The notes beneath the pieces are model-generated. The model worked only from the letters and a program-made list of their open reading frames with translations. It did no database searches and was not told where the DNA came from. This document shows positions 1 to 9,083 of a stretch of DNA of 30,537 nt, piece after piece. The position numbers and the translations under genes are program-made. How positions within the stretch are numbered: the stretch's first letter is position 1; each line of letters begins with the position of its first letter. This DNA comes from Muribaculaceae bacterium (lineage in GTDB: Bacteria > Bacteroidota > Bacteroidia > Bacteroidales > Muribaculaceae): the NCBI GenBank assembly GCA_029056365.1, contig JAIDBM010000076.1, positions 1-30,537 of the forward strand, in the 5' to 3' direction.

Positions 1-1503
1 TCGTTTGAAGAAGTTGGCAGCGTGCTTGAAGTCGGCGACGGCGTAGCCCATGTCTACGGTCTCGACAACGTGTGCGCTAACGAGTTGGTTGAATTCGAAA
101 ACGGCGTCAAAGGCGTTGCTCTCAACCTTGAAGAAAGTAACGTAGGCGTGATTCTGCTCAACAATGTCAACAAGGTTGCCGAGGGCATGAAAGTGCGCCG
201 TACCGGAGAGATAGCCTCTATTCCTGTGGGCGAAGGTCTGCTCGGCCGTGTTATCAACATTCTTGGTGAGCCTATCGATGGCCGCGGCCCGGTGAGCGGC
301 AAGCTCATAAACCTGCCTCTGGAGCGTAAGGCTCCGGGCGTTATTTACCGCCAGCCTGTGAACCAGCCGCTCCAGACCGGTATCAAGGCGGTGGACTCCA
401 TGGTGCCTATCGGTCGCGGACAGCGTGAGCTTATCATCGGCGACCGCCAGATAGGCAAGACTGCCATTGCCATCGACACCATAATCAACCAGCGCTCGAA
501 TTTCGAGGCCGGCAAGCCGGTTTACTGTATCTATGTGGCCATCGGACAGAAAGCATCGTCGGTAGCCGCCACAGTGGAGACTCTCCGCAAATACGGAGCA
601 ATGGATTACACCGTTGTGGTGGCTGCGACTGCATCCGACTCAGCTTCGATGCGCTACTATTCGCCTTTTGCCGGCGTGGCAATCGGCGAGTATTTCCGCG
701 ATACCGGTCGTGACGCGCTGATTGTGTACGACGATTTGTCGAAGCAGGCTGTTGCGTATCGCGAGATTTCGCTTATTCTTAAGCGCCCCTCGGGCCGCGA
801 GGCATATCCGGGCGACATCTTCTACCTGCACAGCCGCTTGCTTGAGCGTGCTGCCAAGATAATCGACAACCAGCAGGTGGCAGAGAGCATGAACGACCTT
901 CCCGAGGTGCTCAAACCCATGGTGAAGGGCGGCGGCTCGCTTACCGCGCTCCCTATTATCGAAACTCAGGCCGGTGACGTTTCGGCATACATTCCTACGA
1001 ATGTGATTTCGATTACCGACGGACAGATATTCCTTGAAACGGCATTGTTCAACCGTGGTATCCGTCCGGCAATCAATGTGGGCATCTCGGTGTCGCGTGT
1101 AGGCGGCAATGCCCAGATCAAGTCGATGAAGAAGGTTGCCGGTACGCTGAAAATCGACCAGGCCCAGTTCCGCGAACTGGAGTCGTTTACAAAATTCGGC
1201 GGCGATATCGACCCCGTTACAGCGCGTGTAATCGACAAAGGCCGTAAGAACGAACGCCTTCTGATTCAGCCGCAGTACCATCCGGTGGAAGTGGCCGACC
1301 AGGTGGCTGAAATATACTGCGGTGTAAACGGTCTTCTTGAAAACGTGCCTCTCGACAAGGTGGCTGAATTCGAGAAGCAATATCTGCAGTTGCTTCACGC
1401 ACGTTGTCCGGAGGTGCTCGATGAGGTACGTGCCGGAAAACTCACCGATGAAGTTACAAAGAAACTTACTGAAGCCGCCAACGAAATCGCGGGTCAGTTC
1501 TAA
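1..1503 (+). CDS. atpA: F1F0 ATP synthase subunit alpha (5' end missing)
   Basis: Alpha subunit of the F1 sector, which binds nucleotide at non-catalytic sites and forms the alpha3beta3 head with AtpD on the cytoplasmic face of the membrane. The frame is open from base 1. Its first residues (SFEEVGSVLEVGDGVAHVYG) align with about residues 20-40 of known AtpA, so roughly 20-25 N-terminal residues lie outside the window and the GTG at 22 is not the start. The Walker A loop GDRQIGKT is at residues 147-154 of the visible part. Further family signatures are VAIGQKASS, YDDLSKQAVAYR, and the alpha/beta signature region around PTNVISITDGQIFLE. The gene ends in TAA, and atpG follows after 51 bases, the usual order at the end of an ATP synthase operon. 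Identification is essentially certain. Confidence 0.98.
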   Translation, partial: SFEEVGSVLEVGDGVAHVYGLDNVCANELVEFENGVKGVALNLEESNVGVILLNNVNKVAEGMKVRRTGEIASIPVGEGLLGRVINILGEPIDGRGPVSGKLINLPLERKAPGVIYRQPVNQPLQTGIKAVDSMVPIGRGQRELIIGDRQIGKTAIAIDTIINQRSNFEAGKPVYCIYVAIGQKASSVAATVETLRKYGAMDYTVVVAATASDSASMRYYSPFAGVAIGEYFRDTGRDALIVYDDLSKQAVAYREISLILKRPSGREAYPGDIFYLHSRLLERAAKIIDNQQVAESMNDLPEVLKPMVKGGGSLTALPIIETQAGDVSAYIPTNVISITDGQIFLETALFNRGIRPAINVGISVSRVGGNAQIKSMKKVAGTLKIDQAQFRELESFTKFGGDIDPVTARVIDKGRKNERLLIQPQYHPVEVADQVAEIYCGVNGLLENVPLDKVAEFEKQYLQLLHARCPEVLDEVRAGKLTDEVTKKLTEAANEIAGQF

Positions 1504-1554
1504 ATCCTATCCTAACAACAATATAACTCAAGCTATAAACACCGCACAGGCAGC

Positions 1555-2442
1555 ATGGCAACACTCAAAGAACTGAAAGGCCGCATCGGCTCGGTATCTT
1601 CGTCGGAGAAAATCACCGGCGCCATGAAGATGATTTCTTCGGCCAAGATGCACAAGGCAGAAGGTGCCCTCAGGCGTCTGGTGCCTTTCCGCACCCAGAT
1701 CGAAACAATCATCGGCAATATAATCGGAGCTGACGCAGACTTCACATCGCCGCTCACCGTGGCTCGTCCGGTAAACCGCATGGCTGTGGTGATACTCGGC
1801 AGCGATGACGGCCTCTGCGGTGCCTATAACATAAATCTTGCGAAATTCCTCAGGGAGCATATCGCCGGTTTGCGCGAGCGCTTCGGCATGAATCTTGAAA
1901 TCGAGATTCATGCGGTGGGAAAGAAAATGAGGAAGGCTTGTTCGAAGTTCGCCGATGCGCATACCGTTATAGCCGAAGCGCAGGGAGTCGACTCCAAAAG
2001 CGACGGCATGAAGGTGAAAGATTTCACCGCAGGTCTGCAACACCGGTTCATAGCGAAGGAAATCGACCGTGTCGATGTGCTGTACATGCATTACATATCG
2101 GCCGGACGCCAGCGTGCCACTGCCGACCAGCTTCTGCCTGTCGACTCGGAGGCATTCAGCTCCAACGGAGAAACTCCCGATGCAGGGCGTCTATACATCT
2201 TCGAGCCTTCGGCCGGCGATATATTCCGCTCCGCGCTTCCGATGTATCTTCTCTCTACCATGCAGGAGATATTCTGCGAGAACAGGGCCAGCGAACAGGC
2301 CGCGAGAGTCATGGCCATGCAGTCGGCCAACGACAACGCCAAGAAACTTCTCGACCAGCTGCAGCTTGAGTATAACAAATTACGACAGCAATCAATCACC
2401 ACCGAGCTGCTCGACATCGTCGGCGGTCAGGTGCGCGAATAA
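1555..2442 (+). CDS. atpG: F1F0 ATP synthase subunit gamma
   Basis: Central rotating shaft of the F1 motor, coupling proton flow through F0 to conformational change in the beta subunits. The 295-residue length is normal for the family. Both conserved ends are present: the N-terminal helix (LKELKGRIGSVSSSEKITGAMKM) read as a coiled coil entering the alpha/beta head, and the C-terminal helix with the gamma signature (NAKKLLDQLQLEYNKLRQ, then ITTELLDIVGG). The mid-protein segment DDGLCGAYN matches the conserved S/D-GLCG-N motif. No Shine-Dalgarno sequence is visible; the leader is A-rich, as is common in Bacteroidetes. The next gene, nuoI, starts only 35 bases downstream with no terminator between, so the ATP synthase and complex I genes are probably co-transcribed. 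Confidence 0.97.
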   Translation: MATLKELKGRIGSVSSSEKITGAMKMISSAKMHKAEGALRRLVPFRTQIETIIGNIIGADADFTSPLTVARPVNRMAVVILGSDDGLCGAYNINLAKFLREHIAGLRERFGMNLEIEIHAVGKKMRKACSKFADAHTVIAEAQGVDSKSDGMKVKDFTAGLQHRFIAKEIDRVDVLYMHYISAGRQRATADQLLPVDSEAFSSNGETPDAGRLYIFEPSAGDIFRSALPMYLLSTMQEIFCENRASEQAARVMAMQSANDNAKKLLDQLQLEYNKLRQQSITTELLDIVGGQVRE

Positions 2443-2477
2443 TATATTCGAATAATAATCAAACATTCTATCATTCA

Positions 2478-3065
2478 ATGGGTAGTGTAAAAGAATATTT
2501 TTCATCACTGGGCAGCGGAGTTCTCAGCCTGCTCAAAGGTCTGCAGGTGACAGGCAAGGAGCTTGTGACACCGAAGATCACTGAGCTTTATCCGGAGAAC
2601 CGTGAGACACATCACGTGCCCGAACGTTTCCGTGCCATACTTCGCCTGAAGTATGACGCAGAGGGCAATCACAAATGTATTGCCTGCGGTACCTGCGAGC
2701 GCAACTGTCCCAACGGTACCATTACTATCGAGACCCGCATGGTGGATACAGCGGCCGGCACAAAGAAGAAAAAGCTCGACCGGTATCTGTACGATCTCGG
2801 ATCGTGTACTTTCTGCCAGTTGTGTGTGAGCACCTGTCCGACCGACGCGCTTGAGTTCAACAACGATTTCGAGCAGGCCGTGTTTACCCGCAGCAAGCTG
2901 GTGAAGCAGCTTAATTATCTGCCCGAAAAGGAAGAACCCGCTCCGACACCTGAAGAACTTGCCAAGGCTGCCGCCGAGCGCGAGGCTAAGATAGCAGCAG
3001 CGAAGGCGAAGGCCGCCGCTCTGAAAGCCGCAAAGGAGGCAGAGGCCGCAAAGGGTGCCGAATAA
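2478..3065 (+). CDS. nuoI: NADH-quinone oxidoreductase subunit I (NuoI), 2x[4Fe-4S]
   Basis: Peripheral-arm subunit of complex I carrying clusters N6a and N6b, which pass electrons towards NuoB and the quinone. The 195-residue protein has two classical 4Fe-4S motifs: cysteines 67, 70, 73 and 77 (CIACGTCERNCP) and 110, 113, 116 and 120 (CTFCQLCVSTCP). The N-terminal amphipathic stretch (LGSGVLSLLKGLQVTGKEL) fits membrane-surface anchoring. After about residue 150 there is a 45-residue tail of low complexity, rich in Ala, Lys and Glu, which is not part of the ferredoxin fold. The gene directly follows atpG and starts the I-J-K-L-M-N run. NuoA, B, C/D and H are not in the window. Confidence 0.97.
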   Translation: MGSVKEYFSSLGSGVLSLLKGLQVTGKELVTPKITELYPENRETHHVPERFRAILRLKYDAEGNHKCIACGTCERNCPNGTITIETRMVDTAAGTKKKKLDRYLYDLGSCTFCQLCVSTCPTDALEFNNDFEQAVFTRSKLVKQLNYLPEKEEPAPTPEELAKAAAEREAKIAAAKAKAAALKAAKEAEAAKGAE

Positions 3066-3158
3066 GCTATCTGGCGCTTGCCGCTACATGCTTTTACAGC
3101 TTGTGCATCGGAAGCGCAAGAACAAAAAAACGAAAAAATAATAAACCAACAAATCATA

Positions 3159-3671
3159 ATGGAATCAGTAGGAAGTATCATCATCTATGTGATCCTCGCC
3201 CTGGCCCTGACTGTGTTCTCTGTCATGGCTGTGACGACCCGCAAGATTCTGCGTGCAGCCACCTATCTGCTGTTTACCCTGTTTGCCGCCGCCGGAATTT
3301 ATTTTCAGCTCGACTATGAATTTCTGGGCGCCGTGCAGATTGCGGTATATGCAGGCGGTATAGTTGTGCTGTTCGTGTTCTCGATCTTGCTTACCAGCAA
3401 GCCCGGCGATAATTCTGCGGCTCTCAGTTCCAAATCGAGAGCTACCGGTCTGGTTGCCGCACTGGCCATGCTGGCGGTTACAGGCGCTGCTCTTCTGAGC
3501 CGCTGCGAACTGTTCCTTGCCCGTCCTGAAATGCAGAATCCCGACATGCATCTGCTCGGAAGCGTGCTCATGGGTACCGGCGAAGGAGAGTATCTGCTGC
3601 CATTCGAGGCAGTGAGTGTGTTGTTATTGGCATGTATAATCGGAGGCGTTGTCATAGCGCGTCGCCGTTAA
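3159..3671 (+). CDS. nuoJ: NADH-quinone oxidoreductase subunit J (NuoJ)
   Basis: Membrane-arm subunit of complex I involved in coupling quinone reduction to proton transfer. The start chosen is the ATG at 3159 (MESVGSIIIYVILAL), giving 170 residues. An in-frame upstream ATG at 3078 would add a 27-residue hydrophilic stretch with no counterpart in NuoJ and would leave no leader. The protein has about five hydrophobic segments. The conserved third helix is visible as EFLGAVQIAVYAGGIVVLFVF, including the Glu and the Tyr-Ala-Gly-Gly pi-bulge region typical of NuoJ/ND6. The last helix ends in a basic tail (VVIARRR). A 93-base A-rich spacer separates it from nuoI. Confidence 0.95.
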   Translation: MESVGSIIIYVILALALTVFSVMAVTTRKILRAATYLLFTLFAAAGIYFQLDYEFLGAVQIAVYAGGIVVLFVFSILLTSKPGDNSAALSSKSRATGLVAALAMLAVTGAALLSRCELFLARPEMQNPDMHLLGSVLMGTGEGEYLLPFEAVSVLLLACIIGGVVIARRR

Positions 3672-3683
3672 TCTCTGGCTGAT

Positions 3684-3995
3684 ATGGAAATTACCGCAAT
3701 TTTTTACCTCTTGCCCGCCCTGCTGATGTTCTGTGCAGGCGTATACGGTTTCATAACCCGCAGGAATATGATCGCGATTCTTATATCGCTGGAGCTTATG
3801 CTCAATGCAGTGGATGTGTTTTTTGTAGTATTCAACCGCTACCTGCATCCCGCCCAACTCGAAGGCATGTTCTTCACTCTCTTTGCCATAGCTATTGCGG
3901 CTGCTGAAACAGCGCTGGCTATCGCCATCATCATCAACATCTTCCGTGCAACCAAAAATGTGGATGTGCGCGGACTTAATGAAATGAAATTCTAA
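3684..3995 (+). CDS. nuoK: NADH-quinone oxidoreductase subunit K (NuoK)
   Basis: Small membrane subunit of complex I (ND4L homologue) that contributes to a proton channel. It has 103 residues and three transmembrane helices, as is normal. Helix 2 carries the conserved glutamate in SLELMLNAVDV, and helix 3 has the second conserved glutamate in AAAETALAIAIIINIF. It starts 12 bases after nuoJ and ends 6 bases before nuoL, consistent with tight co-expression and coordinated membrane insertion. Confidence 0.96.
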   Translation: MEITAIFYLLPALLMFCAGVYGFITRRNMIAILISLELMLNAVDVFFVVFNRYLHPAQLEGMFFTLFAIAIAAAETALAIAIIINIFRATKNVDVRGLNEMKF

Positions 3996-4001
3996 GCCAC
4001 G

Positions 4002-6011
4002 ATGGATGCAACATTACCCCTTCTGATCCTCGTCATACCTTTGGCGATGTTCCTGCTGCTGGGACTCTTCGGCAACAAGATGAGTCATCCGCTTGCCGGT
4101 ACGCTCGGCACGCTCGGCATGGGAACCACACTGGTTCTGGCCTATACTGTGGCGTTCACCTACTTCTTCAGCGGCGATCCTTCGTTCGTGGCTGAGAACG
4201 GCGACCGTCTGCAGCATGTGGTTTTCGACCAGACCTGGCTCGCGTTTACCAAAAACCTTGTAATCAAACTCGGCTTCCTGCTCGATCCTATTTCAGCCAT
4301 GATGCTGGTGGTCATAACCACTATCTCGTTTATGGTCCATCTCTACAGCATGGGATACATGCGCGACCATCATGGAGTGTATGAGCACGGCTTCCAGCGT
4401 TTCTACGCTTTCCTGTCGCTGTTCAGCTTCTCGATGCTCGGCCTTGTTGTGGCCACCAACATTTTCCAGATGTACATATTCTGGGAGCTTGTGGGTGCCT
4501 CGTCTTATCTTCTGATCGGTTTCTACTACACCAAGCCTTCGGCCGTATCGGCATCGAAGAAGGCCTTTATTGTAACCCGTTTCGCCGACCTCGGCTTCCT
4601 GATTGGTATTCTTGTGCTGTCGTTCTACAGCCAGACATTCAATTTCGTTGAATTCACCTCCGCCGCCGTAAGCGGTGTAGCCGACACATATCAGGTGAGT
4701 GTAGGCACAAGCGAGGGCATACGCAATATCTTCGAAACTGCTGCCGCTCCCACATTCATGGGTGCTTCGGTGCTTACATGGGCGCTTGTGCTTATATTCA
4801 TGGGCGGCATGGGTAAGTCGGCCATGATGCCTCTGCACATCTGGCTGCCCGATGCTATGGAAGGTCCGACCCCGGTATCGGCACTTATCCACGCGGCCAC
4901 CATGGTCGTGGCCGGTGTCTACCTTGTGGCTCGTCTGTTCCCGCTCTATCTCATGGAAACAGCCGCACTCGACATCATAACAGTTGTCGGCGCCATCACC
5001 GCATTCTATGCCGCCATGGTGGCCTGCGCACAGGTCGACATCAAGCGTGTGCTTGCTTTCTCGACCATTTCGCAGATTGCATTCATGATGGTGTCGCTCG
5101 GTGTGGCCCGTCCTGAATTCCATCACGGACTCGGATATATGGCTTCGATGTTCCACCTGTTCACTCACGCCATGTTCAAGGCCCTGTTGTTCCTCGGTGC
5201 CGGCGCGTTGATTCACGCCATAGGTTCGAACGACTACACCGAGATGCACGGCCTGCGCAAGCACATGCCCATAACCCACTGGACATTCCTTATCGGCTGT
5301 CTGGCCATCGCGGGCATCATACCGTTCAGCGGTTTCTTCTCCAAGGACGAAATCCTGAGCTCATGCCTGGGCAACAGCACATTCGTATACATCTGGATGA
5401 GCGCTGTGGCAGCCTTGACCGCTTTCTACATGTTCCGCCTCTACTACCTCATATTCTGGTGGAAGGAGCATGAAACTCCGGAAGGTCACCATGCGCCGCA
5501 CGACCAGCCCTGGACAATGTCGCTTCCGCTTGTCATACTGGCGGTGGTGAGCTGTGTGGCAGGTTTCATTCCCTTCGGCAATTTCGTAAGCTGGAACGGC
5601 CAGCCTTATGACTTCATGGCACACTTCGACTGGGGTGTGGCGACTGTAAGCCTTATAGTGGCAGTGCTCGCGATAGCTTTCGCCACCGTAATGTATCGTA
5701 AGGAAAACCCTCTGCCTGCGAAATTCAAGAACGCCATGCCGGCCCTGTGGCGCTGGTGCCACAACCGTTTCTACTGGGACGAGCTGTACATCTTCATTAC
5801 ACACAAGATTATCTTCGGTCTTGTCTGCAAGCCAATCGCATGGTTCGACCGTCATATCATCGATGGCTCGATGGATGCCATGGCTTCGGTCACCAACAAG
5901 GCTTCGGAAGAAATCAAGCCGCTTCAGTCCGGACAGATTCAGCTTTATGTATGGGTATACCTTATAGGTGCTCTGCTGCTGGGTGGTATCACGGCAATCT
6001 GCATATTGTAA
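4002..6011 (+). CDS. nuoL: NADH-quinone oxidoreductase subunit L (NuoL), antiporter-like
   Basis: Distal antiporter-like proton-pumping subunit of complex I (ND5 homologue). The 669-residue protein has many hydrophobic segments and the family hallmarks: FQMYIFWELVGASSYLLIGF with the functional glutamate, MMPLHIWLPDAMEGPTPVSA followed by LIHAATMVVAGVYL, CAQVDIKRVLAFSTISQIAF with the conserved lysine region, and FSGFFSKDEI. The C-terminal part (DRHIIDGSMDAMASV and on to a last hydrophobic helix) corresponds to the lateral amphipathic helix and its anchoring helix that distinguish NuoL from NuoM and NuoN. The start ATG at 4002 lies 6 bases after the nuoK stop. Confidence 0.97.
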   Translation: MDATLPLLILVIPLAMFLLLGLFGNKMSHPLAGTLGTLGMGTTLVLAYTVAFTYFFSGDPSFVAENGDRLQHVVFDQTWLAFTKNLVIKLGFLLDPISAMMLVVITTISFMVHLYSMGYMRDHHGVYEHGFQRFYAFLSLFSFSMLGLVVATNIFQMYIFWELVGASSYLLIGFYYTKPSAVSASKKAFIVTRFADLGFLIGILVLSFYSQTFNFVEFTSAAVSGVADTYQVSVGTSEGIRNIFETAAAPTFMGASVLTWALVLIFMGGMGKSAMMPLHIWLPDAMEGPTPVSALIHAATMVVAGVYLVARLFPLYLMETAALDIITVVGAITAFYAAMVACAQVDIKRVLAFSTISQIAFMMVSLGVARPEFHHGLGYMASMFHLFTHAMFKALLFLGAGALIHAIGSNDYTEMHGLRKHMPITHWTFLIGCLAIAGIIPFSGFFSKDEILSSCLGNSTFVYIWMSAVAALTAFYMFRLYYLIFWWKEHETPEGHHAPHDQPWTMSLPLVILAVVSCVAGFIPFGNFVSWNGQPYDFMAHFDWGVATVSLIVAVLAIAFATVMYRKENPLPAKFKNAMPALWRWCHNRFYWDELYIFITHKIIFGLVCKPIAWFDRHIIDGSMDAMASVTNKASEEIKPLQSGQIQLYVWVYLIGALLLGGITAICIL

Positions 6012-6032
6012 ACCTGCAAAAAACACAGTACA

Positions 6033-7565
6033 ATGATATTCGATAATATATTGATCTACTTTGTGGTGATTCCGCTGCTGATGCTTGGCGGACTTGCCCT
6101 CTGCCGCAATATCAAGCAGATTCGCGCCGTGGCCGTAGTCGGGTCGCTGGCTCTTCTGGCACTCTCTGTGGTATTGCTGGTACAGTATCTTGAAATCCGT
6201 GCCGGCGGCAACGAAGAACCTATGCTCTTTGTCGACAGCTGGACCTGGTTCGCTCCGCTGAACATAAATCTCTCGGTAGGTGTCGATGGAATTTCGGTAG
6301 CCATGCTGCTGCTCTCAGCGGTAATAGTTCTGGCCGGTTCTTTCGCCTCCTGGACCATCGCGCAGCCTAAGGCGTTCTTCCTGTGGCTTATTCTTCTCTC
6401 GACCGGTGTGTTCGGTTTCTTCATCTCAATCGACCTGTTCACCATGTTCATGTTCTATGAGGTGGCTCTGATTCCGATGTACCTTCTGATTGGAGTATGG
6501 GGTTCGGGAAACAAGAACTATTCGGCAATGAAGCTTACCCTTATGCTTATGGGCGGATCGGCATTCCTGATGCTCGGCCTTATAGGCATATACTACAACT
6601 CGACAGGTGTTGACGGAGGTCATACCTGGAACATACTCGAAATTGTGAAGTACTCCGACATCAGCACAGGCTGGCAGTATTTCCTTTTCCCGATGACTTT
6701 TGTAGGTTTCGGTGTGCTCGGAGCCATGTTCCCGTTCCATACCTGGTCGCCTGACGGCCATGCGTCCGCGCCTACAGCGGTGTCGATGCTTCATGCGGGC
6801 GTTCTGATGAAGCTTGGCGGTTACGGCTGCTTCCGTGTGGCTATATATCTGATGCCCCAGGCAGCTCACGACCTCAGCATCATATTCCTTATTCTTACCG
6901 GAATCTCGGTTGTGTATGGAGCGTTCAGCGCCTGTGTGCAGACCGACCTCAAGTATATCAATGCCTATTCGTCGGTTTCGCACTGCGGTCTGGTTCTTTT
7001 TGCCATACTCATGCTTAACTCCACAGCAATGACCGGTGCCATCATGCAGATGCTCTCGCATGGTCTGATGACAGCCTTGTTCTTTGCTCTGATTGGTATG
7101 ATTTACGGACGTACCCACACCCGCGACATCCGTCAGATGGGCGGTCTGATGAAGATTATGCCTTATCTTGCGGTTTGCTATGTGATAGCAGGTTTCGCAT
7201 CGCTCGGTCTGCCCGGTCTTAGCGGCTTTGTTGCCGAAATGACAATCTTTGTAGGATCGTTTGAGGCCGGAATGCAGAACTATCTCAGCGGCGCCGGAAG
7301 CACCCGCCTTGTATTTACCATCATAGCATGCTGTTCGATTGTGATTACTGCCGTGTATATCCTGCGTGTCGTAGGCAAGCTGCTGCTTGGTCCGGTGCAG
7401 GACAAGCATCACCTCGAACTCACCGATGCCACATGGTGGGAGCGTGTCGCCACGATAATGCTCATAGTGGCGGTGGCCGGAATCGGTTGCTTCCCCAACT
7501 TCTTCAATAATCTGATCAATACCACATTCACCGAAAAGATCTTCGCGGTCCTCGGCATGAATTAA
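6033..7565 (+). CDS. nuoM: NADH-quinone oxidoreductase subunit M (NuoM), antiporter-like
   Basis: Second antiporter-like proton-pumping subunit of complex I (ND4 homologue). The 510-residue polytopic membrane protein shows FMFYEVALIPMYLLIGVWG with the key glutamate, FPFHTWSPDGHASAPTAVSM then LHAGVLMKLGGYG, and CVQTDLKYINAYSSVSHCGL with the functional lysine. It ends without the extra C-terminal lateral helix seen in NuoL, supporting the M assignment. It follows nuoL after 21 bases and precedes nuoN by 22 bases. Confidence 0.97.
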   Translation: MIFDNILIYFVVIPLLMLGGLALCRNIKQIRAVAVVGSLALLALSVVLLVQYLEIRAGGNEEPMLFVDSWTWFAPLNINLSVGVDGISVAMLLLSAVIVLAGSFASWTIAQPKAFFLWLILLSTGVFGFFISIDLFTMFMFYEVALIPMYLLIGVWGSGNKNYSAMKLTLMLMGGSAFLMLGLIGIYYNSTGVDGGHTWNILEIVKYSDISTGWQYFLFPMTFVGFGVLGAMFPFHTWSPDGHASAPTAVSMLHAGVLMKLGGYGCFRVAIYLMPQAAHDLSIIFLILTGISVVYGAFSACVQTDLKYINAYSSVSHCGLVLFAILMLNSTAMTGAIMQMLSHGLMTALFFALIGMIYGRTHTRDIRQMGGLMKIMPYLAVCYVIAGFASLGLPGLSGFVAEMTIFVGSFEAGMQNYLSGAGSTRLVFTIIACCSIVITAVYILRVVGKLLLGPVQDKHHLELTDATWWERVATIMLIVAVAGIGCFPNFFNNLINTTFTEKIFAVLGMN

Positions 7566-7587
7566 CTGTCATAACCCACTGCAAACA

Positions 7588-9060
7588 ATGGACTACTCGC
7601 AATTTTTATTCATGAAGCAGGAGATAGGCTTGCTGATAGTGTTTCTGGCAGTCTTTCTCTACGACACCTTCATGCCCCGCAAGGCGTTGCCCGCACTTCC
7701 TGCGGTGAGCGCCGGCCTGATGCTCATTCTCACCGTGCTTGGCTTCAGCAACTGTATGGCCGGTGGCGATGGCGTTGAAACCGCATTCGCCGGAATGTAC
7801 GAGACCTCGCCTATTATCAATGCAATCAAAAATGTGCTCAATGTAGGTGTGGTGATTGTGCTTGTACAATCAATCAAATGGGCCAACAGTGAATTCATGA
7901 GTGTACGCCGCGGCGAGTTCTATGAACTTCTGCTGGTTACTCTCTTTGGCATGTATCTGATGATTTCGGCACGCCACTTCCTGTTGTTCGTAATCGGTCT
8001 GGAGAGTGCCTCGCTGCCTCTTGCCGCCATGGTGGCTCTCGACAAGAACCGTTATGAGAGTCATGAGGCTGCCGTGAAGTACATACTCACCGCCTGTTTC
8101 TCGTCGGCGATTTTCATGATGGGTATCGCACTGGTTTATGGTCTGAGCGGTTCGCTGTATTTCAGCGGAATCCATACGGCTGTAGCCGGAGGCAACTCGC
8201 TGATGCTAATCGTGGCCATAGCGTTCGTGATGGCCGGTATCGGTTTCAAGCTTTCACTTGTGCCGTTCCATCTCTGGACCGCCGATGTTTATCAGGGAGC
8301 ACCTACATCGGTAACTTCGTATCTGTCGGTTATCTCCAAGGGTAGTGCGGCATTCGCTTTCCTTGTGATGCTTGTGCAGGCTTTCGGAGCCATCTATGCC
8401 GATGTGTGGGAGTGGATGCTCTATGCCCTGATTATACTTACCATTACCGTCGGCAACCTTTTTGCCATACGTCAGCGCAACATGAAGCGTTTCCTCGCTT
8501 TCTCGTCGGTGTCGCAGGCCGGATACATTATGCTCGGCATTGTGGCTTTCAACTGGATGGGAGTCGCCGCACTGATTTATTACATTCTGGTGTATATTTT
8601 CTCGAACCTCGCCGCCTTCGGTGTGATTGGAGCGATAGAGAATGCCACCGGAAAGGTTTCGATGGACGACTACCGTGGACTGAGCAAAACCAACCCGCGT
8701 CTGGCTTTCTGCATGATGCTCGCCATGTTCTCGCTGGCAGGTATTCCTCCGTTTGCCGGATTCTTCTCGAAGTTCTTCATATTCACCTCGGCTATCAACC
8801 AGGGCAGCATCGCAATATATGTGCTGGTGCTTATAGCGTTGATCAACACCATTATCTCGCTGTACTACTATCTGCTGGTTGTGAAGGCCATGTATATCAG
8901 CGACGAGACACCGGTGGTTGAGAACTTCCGCAGTGCGGCAAGTGAAAAGGCAGGTCTTTGGATCAGCATTGCCGGAGTTATGTTCCTTGGCATTGTAAGC
9001 TGCTTCTATACCTCGATTCTCGAAATGGCCAAGGCCAGCGAGGTGTTCTTCCTTCATTAG
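7588..9060 (+). CDS. nuoN: NADH-quinone oxidoreductase subunit N (NuoN), antiporter-like
   Basis: Third antiporter-like proton-pumping subunit of complex I (ND2 homologue), next to NuoK in the membrane arm. The 490-residue membrane protein carries FVIGLESASLPLAAMVALDK (glutamate helix), SLVPFHLWTADVYQGAPTSV, RQRNMKRFLAFSSVSQAGYI with the lysine helix, and GIPPFAGFFSKFFIF. It is the last gene of the complex I run and is followed 23 bases later by a strong intrinsic terminator. No nuoE, nuoF or nuoG follows, which fits the Bacteroides-type complex I lacking the NADH-binding module, though the rest of the genome is not visible. Confidence 0.97.
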   Translation: MDYSQFLFMKQEIGLLIVFLAVFLYDTFMPRKALPALPAVSAGLMLILTVLGFSNCMAGGDGVETAFAGMYETSPIINAIKNVLNVGVVIVLVQSIKWANSEFMSVRRGEFYELLLVTLFGMYLMISARHFLLFVIGLESASLPLAAMVALDKNRYESHEAAVKYILTACFSSAIFMMGIALVYGLSGSLYFSGIHTAVAGGNSLMLIVAIAFVMAGIGFKLSLVPFHLWTADVYQGAPTSVTSYLSVISKGSAAFAFLVMLVQAFGAIYADVWEWMLYALIILTITVGNLFAIRQRNMKRFLAFSSVSQAGYIMLGIVAFNWMGVAALIYYILVYIFSNLAAFGVIGAIENATGKVSMDDYRGLSKTNPRLAFCMMLAMFSLAGIPPFAGFFSKFFIFTSAINQGSIAIYVLVLIALINTIISLYYYLLVVKAMYISDETPVVENFRSAASEKAGLWISIAGVMFLGIVSCFYTSILEMAKASEVFFLH

Positions 9061-9083
9061 GAATTTATTCATCGCCATAACCG

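Noticed and set aside
22..24. GTG as start of atpA
   Set aside because: The frame is open upstream with normal AtpA residues, so this is an internal valine; the gene is truncated by the window.
640..1398. Open frame of 252 codons opposite atpA
   Set aside because: Antisense to a highly conserved gene and without recognisable motifs.
3078..3158. Extended N-terminus for NuoJ starting at 3078
   Set aside because: The added residues are hydrophilic, unlike any NuoJ, and the region looks like an A-rich untranslated spacer with a hairpin.
4293..5279. Long open frame on the - strand (328 codons) inside nuoL
   Set aside because: It is the shadow of a conserved membrane protein gene; the translation is rich in His, Gln and Arg and matches nothing recognisable.
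6426..7412. Long open frame on the - strand (328 codons) inside nuoM
   Set aside because: Same pattern as above; nuoM on the + strand explains the whole region.
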